Shown here: one piece after another, positions 16,734-25,500 of the stretch
Position numbering within the stretch: the stretch's first letter is position 1
How the letters are laid out: every line of letters begins with the position of its first letter
DNA from: CAZAMB01 sp964501365
Lineage (GTDB): Bacteria > Planctomycetota > Phycisphaerae > UBA1845
Direction: 5' to 3'
DNA length: 64,000 nt
Assembly (NCBI GenBank): GCA_964501365.1
Contig: CAZCST010000001.1
Coordinates: forward strand, 153,453 to 217,452
Made by a program: the position numbers and the translations under genes
Notes under the pieces: model-generated
Database searches by the model: none
Told to the model about the DNA's origin: nothing
The model's input: only the letters and a program-made list of their open reading frames with translations

Positions 16734-16861
16734 GGCTTTGGGCTTGATTTTGCGGGTGGCTTTTTCTTTAACGCCTTCTCCACGGCTGATTCCCAATCGC
16801 CTTCGATTTTCAAGAGTTTCGGCGTTGGTCCAGTCGGCTTGCGTTCTTTCTTGGCTGACAT
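16721..16861 (-). CDS. Small basic protein next to IS1595 transposase (46 aa)
   Basis: The ORF starts at an ATG at 16861, ten bases after GGAGG, and encodes 46 residues: MSAKKERKPTGPTPKLLKIE, then GDWESAVEKAL and a lysine/proline-rich tail. The LKIEGDWESAVEKALKKK core resembles, from memory, small partner ORFs seen beside transposases in planctomycetes; the function is unknown. It lies 46 bases downstream of the transposase on the same strand and is probably co-transcribed. The lysine codons just before the stop form a frameshift signal into a helix-turn-helix frame, so a longer product is possible. Confidence 0.65.
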   Translation of the reverse strand: MSAKKERKPTGPTPKLLKIEGDWESAVEKALKKKPPAKSSPKPKKK

Positions 16862-16907
16862 GGTTCGGCGGCCTCCGCGTAAGGCAATCAACCTTACAGC
16901 CAGTCCT

Positions 16908-17867
16908 TCAAGCTGCTGGCGGCTTGTAGTATAGCCGCTTCCCCTCCGCTCCGCGAATTGCTGCTATCGTGCGCTCTCCATCCTCCAGCTTGCGACCGTT
17001 CCAACGGAACGCAAATTCGTTGACATAACGGTGCAAGTGCTTCTTGCTTACATTGTGATAGACGCCGTACATGCCTCTTTTGATAAGCGCGAAGAACGAT
17101 TCGGCGGTATTGCAGTGCGCGAATCCATCGCGGGCATACTCTTTGCGACGATGGTTGACCGTTTCGTGGCCGAATAAGAACTTCTTTCCCGGCTGGGAAT
17201 ACAGCGGACTCTCGTCTGTCATCAAAACAGATCGTTTGCAATCCACCGATTCGTCGATTGCTTCGCGCAGGTTTTTGGAATTGACGGTTGGCATTACGCG
17301 AGCGCGTACATTGCCTTCGCGTTGAACCAACGCAACGACTGGTGTTTTGAGTGTCCCTTTGCCAGATTTCCCGGTGTAAGGCTTTGGTTTTCCGCCGACA
17401 TAGGTTTCGTCGATTTCAATAATGCCTTTCAGTTTGTCGGGCGGCGCATCGTCGGTCATCGCGTAACGGATTCGGTGCATCATAAACAGCGCCGACTTGT
17501 AGGTCAGTCCGGTGTGTCGTTTGATTTCAAGCGCCGAAGCGCCTTTCTTGCTGGTAGATGCTCGCCAAAACCCATAACACCAATGCTTGAGCGGAATTCG
17601 GCTTTCTTCAAACACCGTGCCGATCCGCACGGTGAATTGTCGTTTGCAATCCTTACAGCGCCAAAGGTATCGCTTGCTGCGCTCGCCGGATTTCGCATCG
17701 ACCATTTTGTAAACGGACGTGCAGCCACAACGCGGGCAGAACGGTTGTTCTCCCCATCGCTTGTTCTCCATGAATTCGACTGCTGCGGTTTCGTCCATAC
17801 ATGCACGCGGCAATTCGGCCACAATGACCGATTTGTCCTGTCCGACCTTGCGTTGATCGATAGCCAT
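16908..17867 (-). CDS. IS1595-family (ISXO2-like) DDE transposase
   Basis: The 319-residue protein begins with a zinc ribbon (FCPRCGCTSVYKM ... WRCKDCKRQFTVRIGT), a helix-turn-helix-like region, then the ISXO2-like catalytic domain. Catalytic acidic residues are visible in IIEIDETYVGGK (first Asp), SVLMTDESPLY (second Asp) and HCNTAESFFALIKRG (third acidic position), followed by the conserved YVNEFAFRWN. The length and order are those of a complete IS1595-family transposase, so it may be active. The ATG at 17867 is preceded by AGGA. It catalyses cut-and-paste movement of its element. Confidence 0.93.
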   Translation of the reverse strand: MAIDQRKVGQDKSVIVAELPRACMDETAAVEFMENKRWGEQPFCPRCGCTSVYKMVDAKSGERSKRYLWRCKDCKRQFTVRIGTVFEESRIPLKHWCYGFWRASTSKKGASALEIKRHTGLTYKSALFMMHRIRYAMTDDAPPDKLKGIIEIDETYVGGKPKPYTGKSGKGTLKTPVVALVQREGNVRARVMPTVNSKNLREAIDESVDCKRSVLMTDESPLYSQPGKKFLFGHETVNHRRKEYARDGFAHCNTAESFFALIKRGMYGVYHNVSKKHLHRYVNEFAFRWNGRKLEDGERTIAAIRGAEGKRLYYKPPAA

Positions 17868-17890
17868 GAAAGTCCTGCCTTTCTGCTAAC

Positions 17891-17919
17891 ATTATACACT
17901 ACGCAATGAATTGCGTCAA
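17891..17919 (-). promoter_or_regulatory. Sigma70-type promoter of the transposase, spanning a palindrome
   Basis: On the minus strand TTGACG (17919-17914) and TATAAT (17896-17891) are separated by exactly 17 bases, 24 bases before the ATG. The spacer contains most of the palindrome ACGCAATGAATTGCGT (17901-17916), so a protein binding it would occlude RNA polymerase. A near-identical 21-base sequence lies upstream of clpC at 50654. Confidence 0.7.
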
Positions 17920-18064
17920 ATATAATGTTTGTATTGGCGAATTTTTCTACGGCAAAAAGCTGTGAATAGCGGTACAATAAATGTCGCCAGCCCAGAAAAA
18001 AGACGTAAAAGCCGCCAAAATGCGTAAGTTTGGCTATTTGACCCGACTTAACTTATAGGTTAAT

Positions 18065-18457
18065 ATGCATATTGTCGATGGGCTTTACGTTGGGCCTGAG
18101 TATGCGACTGCCGTTTGGTTGTCGCGCAAAGCAGATAAGGCGCTTGATAGGTTACACAGGCATGGCCGCGACATCGATTTGCTTCAGGACAAAATCGAGC
18201 ATTATGCTAAGGCCGGATTCATCAAATTTGAAGGGGGTCCAGTTCTCAAGCATGAATGGGATGGCGTGTACAGATTGGGTCGGCCCGACTCCTTGCTTCG
18301 CATGATCGGATTTTATGCGCACGACAACAAGGGCCAGTTCTTAATCATGGATGCATTCTTGAAACTCAAGGGTGGCCTAGGTAGCCATGAAAGAGAACGG
18401 ATCAACGAAATAGCCAGAGTGAAGCGATATGGCGATTGGCAAGAAGGGTTGGGCTGA
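18065..18457 (+). CDS. HigB/RelE-like toxin (Gp49-like)
   Basis: A 130-residue basic protein. The C-terminal half has the RelE-superfamily pattern: GVYRLGRPDSLLRMIGFYAH, FLIMDAFLKLKGGLGS, then ERERINEIARVKRY, closely like Gp49/HigB proteins that act as ribosome-dependent mRNA endonucleases. The N-terminal 45 residues are less typical. The stop is followed at once by the ATG of an XRE-domain gene, the toxin-first order of higBA modules. Expression is presumably repressed by the antitoxin complex at the upstream region. Fold assignment is from motif reading only. Confidence 0.6.
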   Translation: MHIVDGLYVGPEYATAVWLSRKADKALDRLHRHGRDIDLLQDKIEHYAKAGFIKFEGGPVLKHEWDGVYRLGRPDSLLRMIGFYAHDNKGQFLIMDAFLKLKGGLGSHERERINEIARVKRYGDWQEGLG

Positions 18458-18961
18458 ATGAGCGTCACAAAAATACGTGAAAGACTCGCTTCTTTTCGCC
18501 AAACACCAGAGAGCTTCGCGCATGAACTCCGATTGAGCCTTAGCGAAATCGTAATGGAAGAACTGCGCGAGCATGGGCTATCGCAACGCGAGCTTGCTGA
18601 AAAATCAGGCATGAAAGAGCCGTTCATTACTCGCGTATTGAGTGGCGATCAAAACTGGACAACCGAGACTGCGGGTCGAGTCCTGCACGCTCTCGCAGTG
18701 CGAGGTCGTATATCAAGAGTGCTCGACTCATCTAAGGTTGATTCCGGACTTACTAATCGTGACGAAATGTCGGGTTTGGAAAATCCTACATGGACGCTCC
18801 ATGCCACGGACGGCAACCAATCGGCCATCAATCTAAAGGATTATTCAATTGGCACGACAGCGAAAACCAACGAATGGACAAGCGACGAAACCTCAGAAAA
18901 CGGGTCAGCCAAAGGCCCCAGAGGTAACATTCCCGAATATGCTCACGTCATCGGATGTTAA
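18458..18961 (+). CDS. XRE-family antitoxin-like regulator (HigA-like)
   Basis: The 167-residue product has an N-terminal helical segment and a clear XRE helix-turn-helix at residues 29-75 (LREHGLSQRELAEKSG, then FITRVLSGDQNWTTETAGRVLHAL). It follows the toxin gene without a gap, so it should neutralise that toxin and autoregulate the operon. The C-terminal 65 residues are low in hydrophobics, and the last 37 codons overlap the next gene in another frame. The real protein might be shorter, or the overlap may be genuine. The DNA-binding assignment is firm. Confidence 0.7.
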   Translation: MSVTKIRERLASFRQTPESFAHELRLSLSEIVMEELREHGLSQRELAEKSGMKEPFITRVLSGDQNWTTETAGRVLHALAVRGRISRVLDSSKVDSGLTNRDEMSGLENPTWTLHATDGNQSAINLKDYSIGTTAKTNEWTSDETSENGSAKGPRGNIPEYAHVIGC

Positions 18962-19163
18962 ATCGATCTGGGTGGACCGAATGCAGATGTTCGTGCGTAA
19001 CGATATCTCGAACGCCACTCTTAGTTTTTTCACGTTCATGCCGCCCAACCATTCGATAGAAGTGTCACGAATCGTCACAACTCATGCTCACCTTAAAGAA
19101 ATCGCCGATGTGATTTGTCGCAACCTTAACCACTATCCGGAAAAACAAGCCGATTCAAAATAA
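18849..19163 (+). CDS. Small protein in toxin-antitoxin-like island, unknown function (104 aa)
   Basis: A TTG start at 18849 is preceded by AAGGA at good spacing. The first 25 residues are basic and proline-rich; the rest (SSDVKSIWVDRMQMFVRNDI, then RIVTTHAHLKEIADVICRNL) loosely resembles the DUF3467-type small beta-alpha proteins in its RIVT...HLKEIADVI ending. That similarity is weak. It overlaps the preceding gene by 113 bases and ends four bases before the next toxin-like gene. It may be the antitoxin of that gene, or an accessory protein. Confidence 0.55.
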   Translation: MARQRKPTNGQATKPQKTGQPKAPEVTFPNMLTSSDVKSIWVDRMQMFVRNDISNATLSFFTFMPPNHSIEVSRIVTTHAHLKEIADVICRNLNHYPEKQADSK

Positions 19164-19167
19164 GCCC

Positions 19168-19464
19168 ATGAAGAGTCGCCGGACAAGAGATTTCAAAGTG
19201 CTCTATTCGGCACTTCCTGTGAACGCCCAGCAAACAGGAAAATCTAAGTTCCGGGAGTATTTTCTGAGAGACCAAAATCACCCAATACTTGCAAGGCATT
19301 ACCTACATGACGTAAAAGGCGAGCCGAAAAACAGCATTGCTGTTACGATTCAGAATGGCTATCGGGCGGTGGGCTTTTTTGATGAGCCGAAGGATACGTA
19401 TGTATGGTACTGGTGCGGATCACATCGAGATTATGATCGGAAGTATAGAAAGGGAGGTCGTTAA
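19168..19464 (+). CDS. ParE/RelE-like toxin-family protein (98 aa)
   Basis: The 98 residues follow a common RelE/ParE-superfamily pattern: a basic N-terminus, FREYFLRDQNHPILARHYLH, then NGYRAVGFFDEPKDTYVWYW and GSHRDYDRKYRKG. The YRA...VWxWxGSHxxYD ending is typical of uncharacterised ParE-like proteins. It lies four bases after the 104-residue gene, so the two could form a second toxin-antitoxin pair. Its stop overlaps the stop of the convergent gene (TTAA). Target and activity are unknown. Confidence 0.6.
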   Translation: MKSRRTRDFKVLYSALPVNAQQTGKSKFREYFLRDQNHPILARHYLHDVKGEPKNSIAVTIQNGYRAVGFFDEPKDTYVWYWCGSHRDYDRKYRKGGR

Positions 19465-19940
19465 CTCCACGGATTATCGACTTCTTCTGTCTTGCCAGCG
19501 CAATAGTCGGCAACGGCTCTGTCGTGATATCCTTGGAGTACCTCGCGCTGGAACTCAGTAGGCAACGGATCAATCATGGACTCAACCTTGTCGAGCAGCT
19601 CGCGGAATTGCTCTTCACGGTTAATCGTGTATCCAAAATCTACGGCGGAATCGATCATCCGAATAACGGCTTCGCCAAGGGTTTTTAGAAGCGCCCCGAT
19701 CGCTTTTAGTTCGTCGTGTTTCTTTTGGTTATACAGGTCAAACGACTTGGATACTCGCTCTTCCCATTGATTAGAAAGGCGAATCCATCTATGCATTGGG
19801 ATAATTCCACAAGCAACCGTATCTTCAAGATCGTAGACGACCATAGCAAGTTCATGTTCTCGCATGATCGCATCCATTGCGTCGGCAGTTTTCTTGTAGC
19901 TGAAAACAAGATCGTTGGTGAGTTGGAGGCTATCAAGCAT
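19461..19940 (-). CDS. Orphan alpha-helical protein of the island (159 aa)
   Basis: I do not recognise this protein. From an ATG at 19940 it encodes about 159 mainly helical residues: MLDSLQLTNDLVFSYKKTAD, a middle segment with IRLSNQWEERVSKSFDLYNQ, then a long helix with LKAIGALLKTLGEAVIRMID. There is no signal peptide or membrane segment. An upstream in-frame TTG at 20000 is possible but has no good ribosome site. It is convergent with and touches the ParE-like gene. The low GC content matches the island. Confidence 0.55.
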   Translation of the reverse strand: MLDSLQLTNDLVFSYKKTADAMDAIMREHELAMVVYDLEDTVACGIIPMHRWIRLSNQWEERVSKSFDLYNQKKHDELKAIGALLKTLGEAVIRMIDSAVDFGYTINREEQFRELLDKVESMIDPLPTEFQREVLQGYHDRAVADYCAGKTEEVDNPWS

Positions 19941-20000
19941 AAAGGTTTGATCGATCCTTACTATCACGAACCTTGAATCATACCATGCCAAAAAAGGCAA

Positions 20001-20386
20001 GTCAAAATCTTTAACATCATTATTTTCAAGTGGTTATGCAAAATCGACCACTTTCTAAAGAATTGCGATTTATTTAGCCCCATAAGCATCAATTCGGAAG
20101 AGTTTGCGTTAAGTACATACTTCCGTTATTTCTTCTTTTTGAGAGGCACCGAGGCAGTGACGCCAACGTCCAAAAGTCCAATCGTCCAAATGCCGGAAAC
20201 CGGGGTTCGGAGTGCCGGTGGGTGGTTGTGGTTCTATCGCGCATCATTCAACAGAACATGCGCGGCGCGCGGATTTTATTGGGAAATCGAAATCAGTCAC
20301 GCCACAACGCCATCGTAATTGATCGGTCCGCGGGCAAAGTCCACCGCATTTCGGACGTTCGCCCGGAATGGTGGGCGTGGCCCATA
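20001..20386. other. Right edge of the island, intergenic
   Basis: The left 150 bases are AT-rich and the right part is GC-rich, marking the composition change near 20150. Around 20140-20200 there is a low-complexity run (GAGGCACCGAGGCAGTGACG, then CCAAAAGTCCAATCGTCCAAATG) resembling dispersed intergenic repeats. A 16-base sequence at 20255-20270 recurs at 33048-33063. No gene is supported; a plus-strand frame here is antisense to comF. Confidence 0.4.
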
Positions 20387-21154
20387 CTACATTATGTCGT
20401 CATCTGCGCCTTTGGCGCGGGCGGCGACGGCGGCATAGACCTCAGAAGCGCGGCCACGGCGGAGGGCCTTGGCGCATTCTTCAAGGGTGGCACCGGTAGT
20501 TCGAACGTCGTCAATGACCAGAATGCGTGCCCCGCGAACGATTGCGCCGGGAATCAGCGAAAAGGCTCCGCGCACATTCTCTTTTCGCTGAGGGTAGGAC
20601 AATCCAACCTGTCGCGGGCCCGAGCGCGTTCGACGCAGGATCGATACGCAAGGCAAATCCAGCCGCCGCGCAACACCATGCGCCAGCGAACGCGCGACAT
20701 GAAACCGCCCTTTGAACATCCTCCTCCAATGGCTGGGCACATAGGTCACAGCCTCAACGCGCTCAGCCCAACGCGTCGCCAGAATGCTGTCCGCGAGCCA
20801 TTCGATCAGCAACGGCTCGACATCATGCCGGCCTCGAAACTTGTACTGGCGGACCAATTCGCCCGCTCTGCCTCCGTACGTCCCGACTCGCGCGGTCCCC
20901 AGTATTCGATGTCGCAAATCGCGGCAGACTCCGCAGCCATCCCACGACGCCTCATAGGGCCCGACGCTTCCCGCACAAACCGGACAACTCTCGGCAAGCC
21001 GCTCGCGCACCGCTTCATCAGCACAGTCGAGGCACAGCGGCGCGCCGCCCCATCTGCTGCAACACGCACACCGGGGCGGGAAAGCCAGGTCGAGCAGGCC
21101 CGCAGTAATGGAACGCAGTTTCTTCAAGGGCCGGTGAGAAATTGTGTCAGACAT
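20387..21154 (-). CDS. comF: ComF family protein (phosphoribosyltransferase-like)
   Basis: The 255-residue protein has the N-terminal double zinc motif of ComF (FPPRCACCSRWGGAPLC, CPVCAGS, GCGVCRDL) and the C-terminal phosphoribosyltransferase domain with PRPP-loop ILVIDDVRTTGATLEECAKAL. The central GELVRQYKFRGR and HVARSLAHGVAR segments are diagnostic. In naturally transformable bacteria ComF takes part in DNA uptake or processing; in others the role is unclear. It is divergent from the efflux adaptor, whose promoter lies in the short gap between them. Confidence 0.92.
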   Translation of the reverse strand: MSDTISHRPLKKLRSITAGLLDLAFPPRCACCSRWGGAPLCLDCADEAVRERLAESCPVCAGSVGPYEASWDGCGVCRDLRHRILGTARVGTYGGRAGELVRQYKFRGRHDVEPLLIEWLADSILATRWAERVEAVTYVPSHWRRMFKGRFHVARSLAHGVARRLDLPCVSILRRTRSGPRQVGLSYPQRKENVRGAFSLIPGAIVRGARILVIDDVRTTGATLEECAKALRRGRASEVYAAVAARAKGADDDIM

Positions 21155-21162
21155 TGTCTTTC

Positions 21163-21190
21163 TTCACAGGAAATCGACTGAACGTATAAT
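21163..21190 (+). promoter_or_regulatory. Sigma70-type promoter of the RND efflux operon
   Basis: TTCACA at 21163-21168 and TATAAT at 21185-21190 are separated by 16 bases, about 55 bases before the adaptor ATG at 21246. A GGAAG ribosome site follows at 21234-21238. Confidence 0.5.
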
Positions 21191-21245
21191 AACGGATTGC
21201 ATCCTGCTGGCCCACGCCGGTAATGATCCCCTTGGAAGTGTACTT

Positions 21246-22583
21246 ATGAGAACGCCTCGGGAAATGTCTGACAAACAGCACACGATCCGGTCGTCTGCCC
21301 GCTCCCTCACGGTGATGGCCGTGTTACTCGCGGCGGCGGCACAGGCCCAGCCTCCCGCGGTGAAAGTGGTGCTCGACAAGGCAAAGACGGTGAACGCCCC
21401 TGCCACGATCACTCTGGTTGGATCGGTCCGGCCTGCGCGGTCGAGCCGGATCGCGTCGGAACTGGCGGGAGTCGTCGCGGATATGCCGGTTCGGGAGGGT
21501 GACCGGGTTGAACAGGGCCAAGCGCTGTGCGCGCTCAATGTGGATTCGTTAACACTACAGCTTGCATCGGCCCAGGCAAAACTCAAATCACTCCAGTCGC
21601 GGCACGAAGAGTTGCTGGCCGGAACCCGAAAGGAGGATATCGCTCGATTTCAGGCTTTGCTGGAAGAGGCCGATGCCGAACGGGAACGCTGGCGTTTCGA
21701 GCGGGATCGCGTTGAACATCTCTATTCGGGAAGCGAGTCGAACGCGAAGGAAATCTCTGAGGCCCGCGCCTCCTTCCTTGCCGCCGAACAGCGTCGTGCC
21801 GCCGCGAAGGCTGAGCTGGACATGGCCCACGCCGGACCGCGCCAGGAGACCATCGCACAGGCCGCGTTTGCCGTCGCCGAACAGCAATCTGTTGCCGCCA
21901 GATTGGAAAGCGACTTGAAGAAGACGGTGATTCGCGCGCCGTTCACCGGGTACGTAGTCAGTCGAGCGGTGGAAGTCGGAGAATGGGTTCCCGCAGGCGG
22001 AACGGTCGCAACGATGGTCGAACTGAGCACCGTCCTGGTCTGGGTCGATGCTCCCGAGACCGCGCTGCCGTACCTAAAAGTCGGCGAGGCTGCCCGCGTT
22101 CGCATTGACGCGCTCGGAACATCGTTCGACGGCGTGATCAAGCACGTGATGCGCGAGGCCGACCGTGCCGCCCGTACGTTTCCGGTCGAAGTCGAACTGC
22201 AGAACCCTGATAACGTTCTCGCCGCCGGCATGTTTGCACGCGCAACGGTTCCGGCGGGTCCTGCTCAGGCCGCACTGGCCGTGCCCAAAGACACCATTGT
22301 GACAAGCGATGGCACGGATCGGGTCGGGTTGATCGTGCAAGGTGCGCAAGGACCCACGGCCATGCTCGTTCCGGTATCCGTTGGCGGGAGCGTGGGTGAC
22401 TGGATGACGATCACCTCGGGCAACATCAAGGACGGGGATTCGGTTGTGATTCGCGGCACTGAAAATCTGCACGCCTTTCCCGTGGCCGTGGTCGTTGTCG
22501 ATGAAAAAGGCACTCCCGTGGCCGCAAACCCCGCCTCGCAGCCGCCGCCGGCGAAGACTCCAGCTCCCGCCAAGGAACAGTAA
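21246..22583 (+). CDS. RND efflux periplasmic adaptor (HlyD/AcrA family)
   Basis: The ATG at 21246 has GGAAG seven bases upstream and precedes a signal peptide (SLTVMAVLLAAAAQAQP). The mature protein has the first lipoyl half (SRIASELAGVVADMPVREGD), an alpha-helical hairpin (about residues 100-215), the second lipoyl half (VIRAPFTGYVVSRAVEVGEW), a beta-barrel (VLVWVDAPETALPYLKVGE) and a membrane-proximal domain, with a proline-rich tail. The frame is open upstream to 21144, but that part lacks a signal. Its TAA shares one base with the ATG of the RND pump (taATG), so the two are coupled. Confidence 0.9.
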   Translation: MRTPREMSDKQHTIRSSARSLTVMAVLLAAAAQAQPPAVKVVLDKAKTVNAPATITLVGSVRPARSSRIASELAGVVADMPVREGDRVEQGQALCALNVDSLTLQLASAQAKLKSLQSRHEELLAGTRKEDIARFQALLEEADAERERWRFERDRVEHLYSGSESNAKEISEARASFLAAEQRRAAAKAELDMAHAGPRQETIAQAAFAVAEQQSVAARLESDLKKTVIRAPFTGYVVSRAVEVGEWVPAGGTVATMVELSTVLVWVDAPETALPYLKVGEAARVRIDALGTSFDGVIKHVMREADRAARTFPVEVELQNPDNVLAAGMFARATVPAGPAQAALAVPKDTIVTSDGTDRVGLIVQGAQGPTAMLVPVSVGGSVGDWMTITSGNIKDGDSVVIRGTENLHAFPVAVVVVDEKGTPVAANPASQPPPAKTPAPAKEQ

Positions 22584-25500
22584 TGCACTTTATTCGCTTT
22601 GCCATCGAGAACCCGGTAAAGGTGGCCGTCGGCGTCATCCTGCTGGTGCTGTTTGGCACGTTGAGCATTTTCGCAGTCCCGATCCAGCTCACACCTGACG
22701 TCGACAAGCCGGTCATCACCGTGAAAACGCGCTGGACGGGGGCCAGCCCGCAGGAGATGGAAAGCGAGATCGTCGATCGGCAGGAAGCCAAGCTCAAGAG
22801 CGTGGCCAACCTTCGCAAGATGACCTCCGTTTCGCAGGAGAGCGAGGCGACGATCCGGATGGAATTCCCCGTCGGCGTGAACAAGGACATCGCCTTTCGC
22901 GACGTGTCGGACAAACTCCGCCAGGTCACCGACTATCCCGACGAAATGGACGAGCCGGTGATGAGCGCAACGGATGATGAGTTCGAGAACATCATCGGAT
23001 GGATGATTCTTTCCTCAAAAGACGGCAAGGATGTCGCCGGCCTCAAGACATTCATCGAAGACCAGGTCAAACCAATCCTCGAACGAGCCGAGGGGATCAG
23101 CGAAGTTGAAGTATATGGCGGCCTGGATCGCGAAGTACAGGTCGAAATCGATCCCTACTTGCTGGCCGCCCGCGGCCTGACATTCCGCGACGTGGAGGCA
23201 GCGCTGCGCCGGCAGAACGCCAACATCTCGGCCGGCACGATCGCCGAGGGAAAGCGGGATTATTCGTACCGCACGGTCGGCGAGTTTCGCCGCCTCGAAG
23301 ACATCGAGAACACGGTGATCGCCTATCGTCAGGGTGGTCCGATTCTGATTCGTGATGTGGGCAAGGCCATCGACGGCTTCAAGAAGCAGTATGCCTTCGT
23401 CCGCTCGCACGGACAGTTTGTCATCGCCCTGCCCGCACGCCGCGAAACCGGCGCAAACGTAATCGAGGCCATGCGCAATCTCCGCGAGCAGGTGGAAAAG
23501 GTCAACCGCGAAGTGCTCTCGTCGCGCGGACTGAATATCGAGCTCACGCAGGTGTACGATCAAACGGTCTACATCTGGGATGCGATCTGGCTGGTATTCG
23601 GCAATCTTGCGGGCGGCGGCGTGCTGGCGGTCATCGTGTTGTGGCTGTTCCTGCGCAGTTTCAGCGCCACAGGCATCGTGGCTGTTTCGATCCCCATCAC
23701 CGTCGTCGGCACGTTTCTACTCATCGCCATGATGGGCCGCACGCTCAACGTCATCATGCTGGCAGGCATCGCCTTCGCCGTGGGCAACTCGGTGGACAAC
23801 TTCATCGTCGTACTGGAAAACGTGTATCGCCATCGCGGCATGGGAAAGTCCCGCAAACAGGCCGCCCTCGATGGCGCGGCCGAAGTGTGGGGCGCAGTCT
23901 TCGCCAGCACGATGACTACGCTCTCGGTATTTCTGCCCGTCGTATTCATCCAGGAGGAAGCCGGGCAACTCTTCAAGGACATCGCCATCGCCAGCGCGGC
24001 GGCGGCCTCGCTGTCGTTCGTTGTTGCGTTCATCGTCATTCCGCCGCTGACCTCGCGATTTTTCACCGGCTCCAAGGCGATGGAACTGGGTGACAAGCCA
24101 TCGACCCTGGGCACGTGGGTTTCCGCCCTCGTCCGGCGAATCAATGGACGCCTGTCCACGCGCATTGCCACAGTATTGGGCCTGTCAGCGGCCGCAATCA
24201 TTGGGAGCTGGCTGTTGCTTCCGGGAACTGAGTACCTGCCCGGCGGCAACGAAAATCTTGTGTTTGGAATGTTATTTTCTCCGCCGGGATATTCGGTGGA
24301 CGAATACCGTAAGATGGCCGTCATCGTAGAGGAAGGCGACCCCAATGATCCAAGGGATGGCGTGAGGCCCTTCTGGGAAGCGAAGCTCGGAACGCCTGCG
24401 GCGGAGCAGCTGGTTCCCGTTGATATTGCCGTGGGCGGCAAACGCAAAATCATCCGAAGCGTGGTCCCGCCGCCGATCGACAATTTCTTTTTTGTGACGT
24501 TCAGCGGCGCGGCCTTCATGGGTTGCACTTCGCAGGAGCACACCAACGTCAAACCGCTCGAAAAAGTGCTGGAGCGGGCCGGATCGCGCGTGCCCGGAGT
24601 GTTCACCGGCTTTCGACAGAAGGCGCTTCTGGGAGGCGGACAATCCGGGAATTCGGTTGATGTGGAGGTTCGCGGCGAAGACCTCAGCGCAGTCGTCTCG
24701 TCGGCCACGGCCATCATGGGGAAGATCATGGCGGCGGGTTACGATTACCCGCGACCGAGTCCCGCCAATTTCAACAAGGGCCGGCCCGAAGTGCAGCTTG
24801 TGCCCGATCGCGTGAAGGCGGCCAACCTGGGCCTGGACGTCCGCGATGTGGGGTTCATCGTGGAATCCTGCATAGACGGCGCCTTCGTTGGCGAGTTCAA
24901 CGATCACGGCGACAAGATCGACATAGCACTGAGGGTCAGCGGCACCAAGAACGCGACACACGAAGAAATCGGCCAGATCCCCATCGCCACGCCGAACGGC
25001 CACGTCGTGCCGATTGCGTCGGCCGTCGAATTGCGACGGACGACCGCACCGCAGCAGATCAACCACATCGAAGAAATGAGCTCCGTAACGCTGTCGGTGA
25101 ATTCCAGAAGCGGCCAGCCGCTCACCGACACGATGCGCGAGCTGCAGGACATGATCATTGCTCCGCTCAGGCAAGAGGGGGCGGTGTCGCCCAATGTCAC
25201 CACCGTGCTGGCGGGCACGGCTGACAAGCTGACGCAGACGCAAAAGGCCCTCATCGGCGACTTTCAAAACACGCTCAGGAGTCCGCAAATCTTCGGCCTG
25301 GAAGCCGGATGGTCGCTGCTGGTCGTGTTGGCGCTTCTTTGCGCATTGGTCACGGGCGTGCGTGTGCTTGCCGGAAGTCGCGTGGCGGTGATGGTCGGAA
25401 TCGTTGTGCTGGGCGGATTTGTCATTGGCATATTCGCCTTGAACCCCGCGATCTTTTTCGCACTCGCCCGCTCACGCGCGTTTCTGGCCCTCTTCATCAC

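Larger units (their letters stand above)
16721..17930 (-). mobile_element. IS1595-family insertion element, ends not defined
   Basis: The core is the transposase at 16908-17867 with its own strong promoter at 17891-17919; the 46-residue ORF downstream is a plausible second gene of the element. I could not find matching terminal inverted repeats or target duplications by eye, so both boundaries are approximate. The element forms the left side of an AT-richer island extending to about 20160. Confidence 0.55.
17880..20160. other. AT-richer accessory island
   Basis: Base composition is visibly lower in GC than the flanking chromosome from the transposase promoter to about 20160, where GC-rich sequence resumes. 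It contains four tightly spaced plus-strand genes (HigB-like, XRE antitoxin, a small DUF-like protein, a ParE/RelE-like protein) and one convergent orphan. The composition and the adjacent transposase suggest horizontal acquisition. Confidence 0.6.

Noticed and set aside
16430..18060. Terminal inverted repeats of the IS1595 element
   Set aside because: Sequences on both sides were compared by eye, but no matching ends or target duplication could be defended.
20222..21181. A 319-residue plus-strand frame opposite comF
   Set aside because: ComF on the minus strand has full zinc and PRPP motifs; the plus frame has none.
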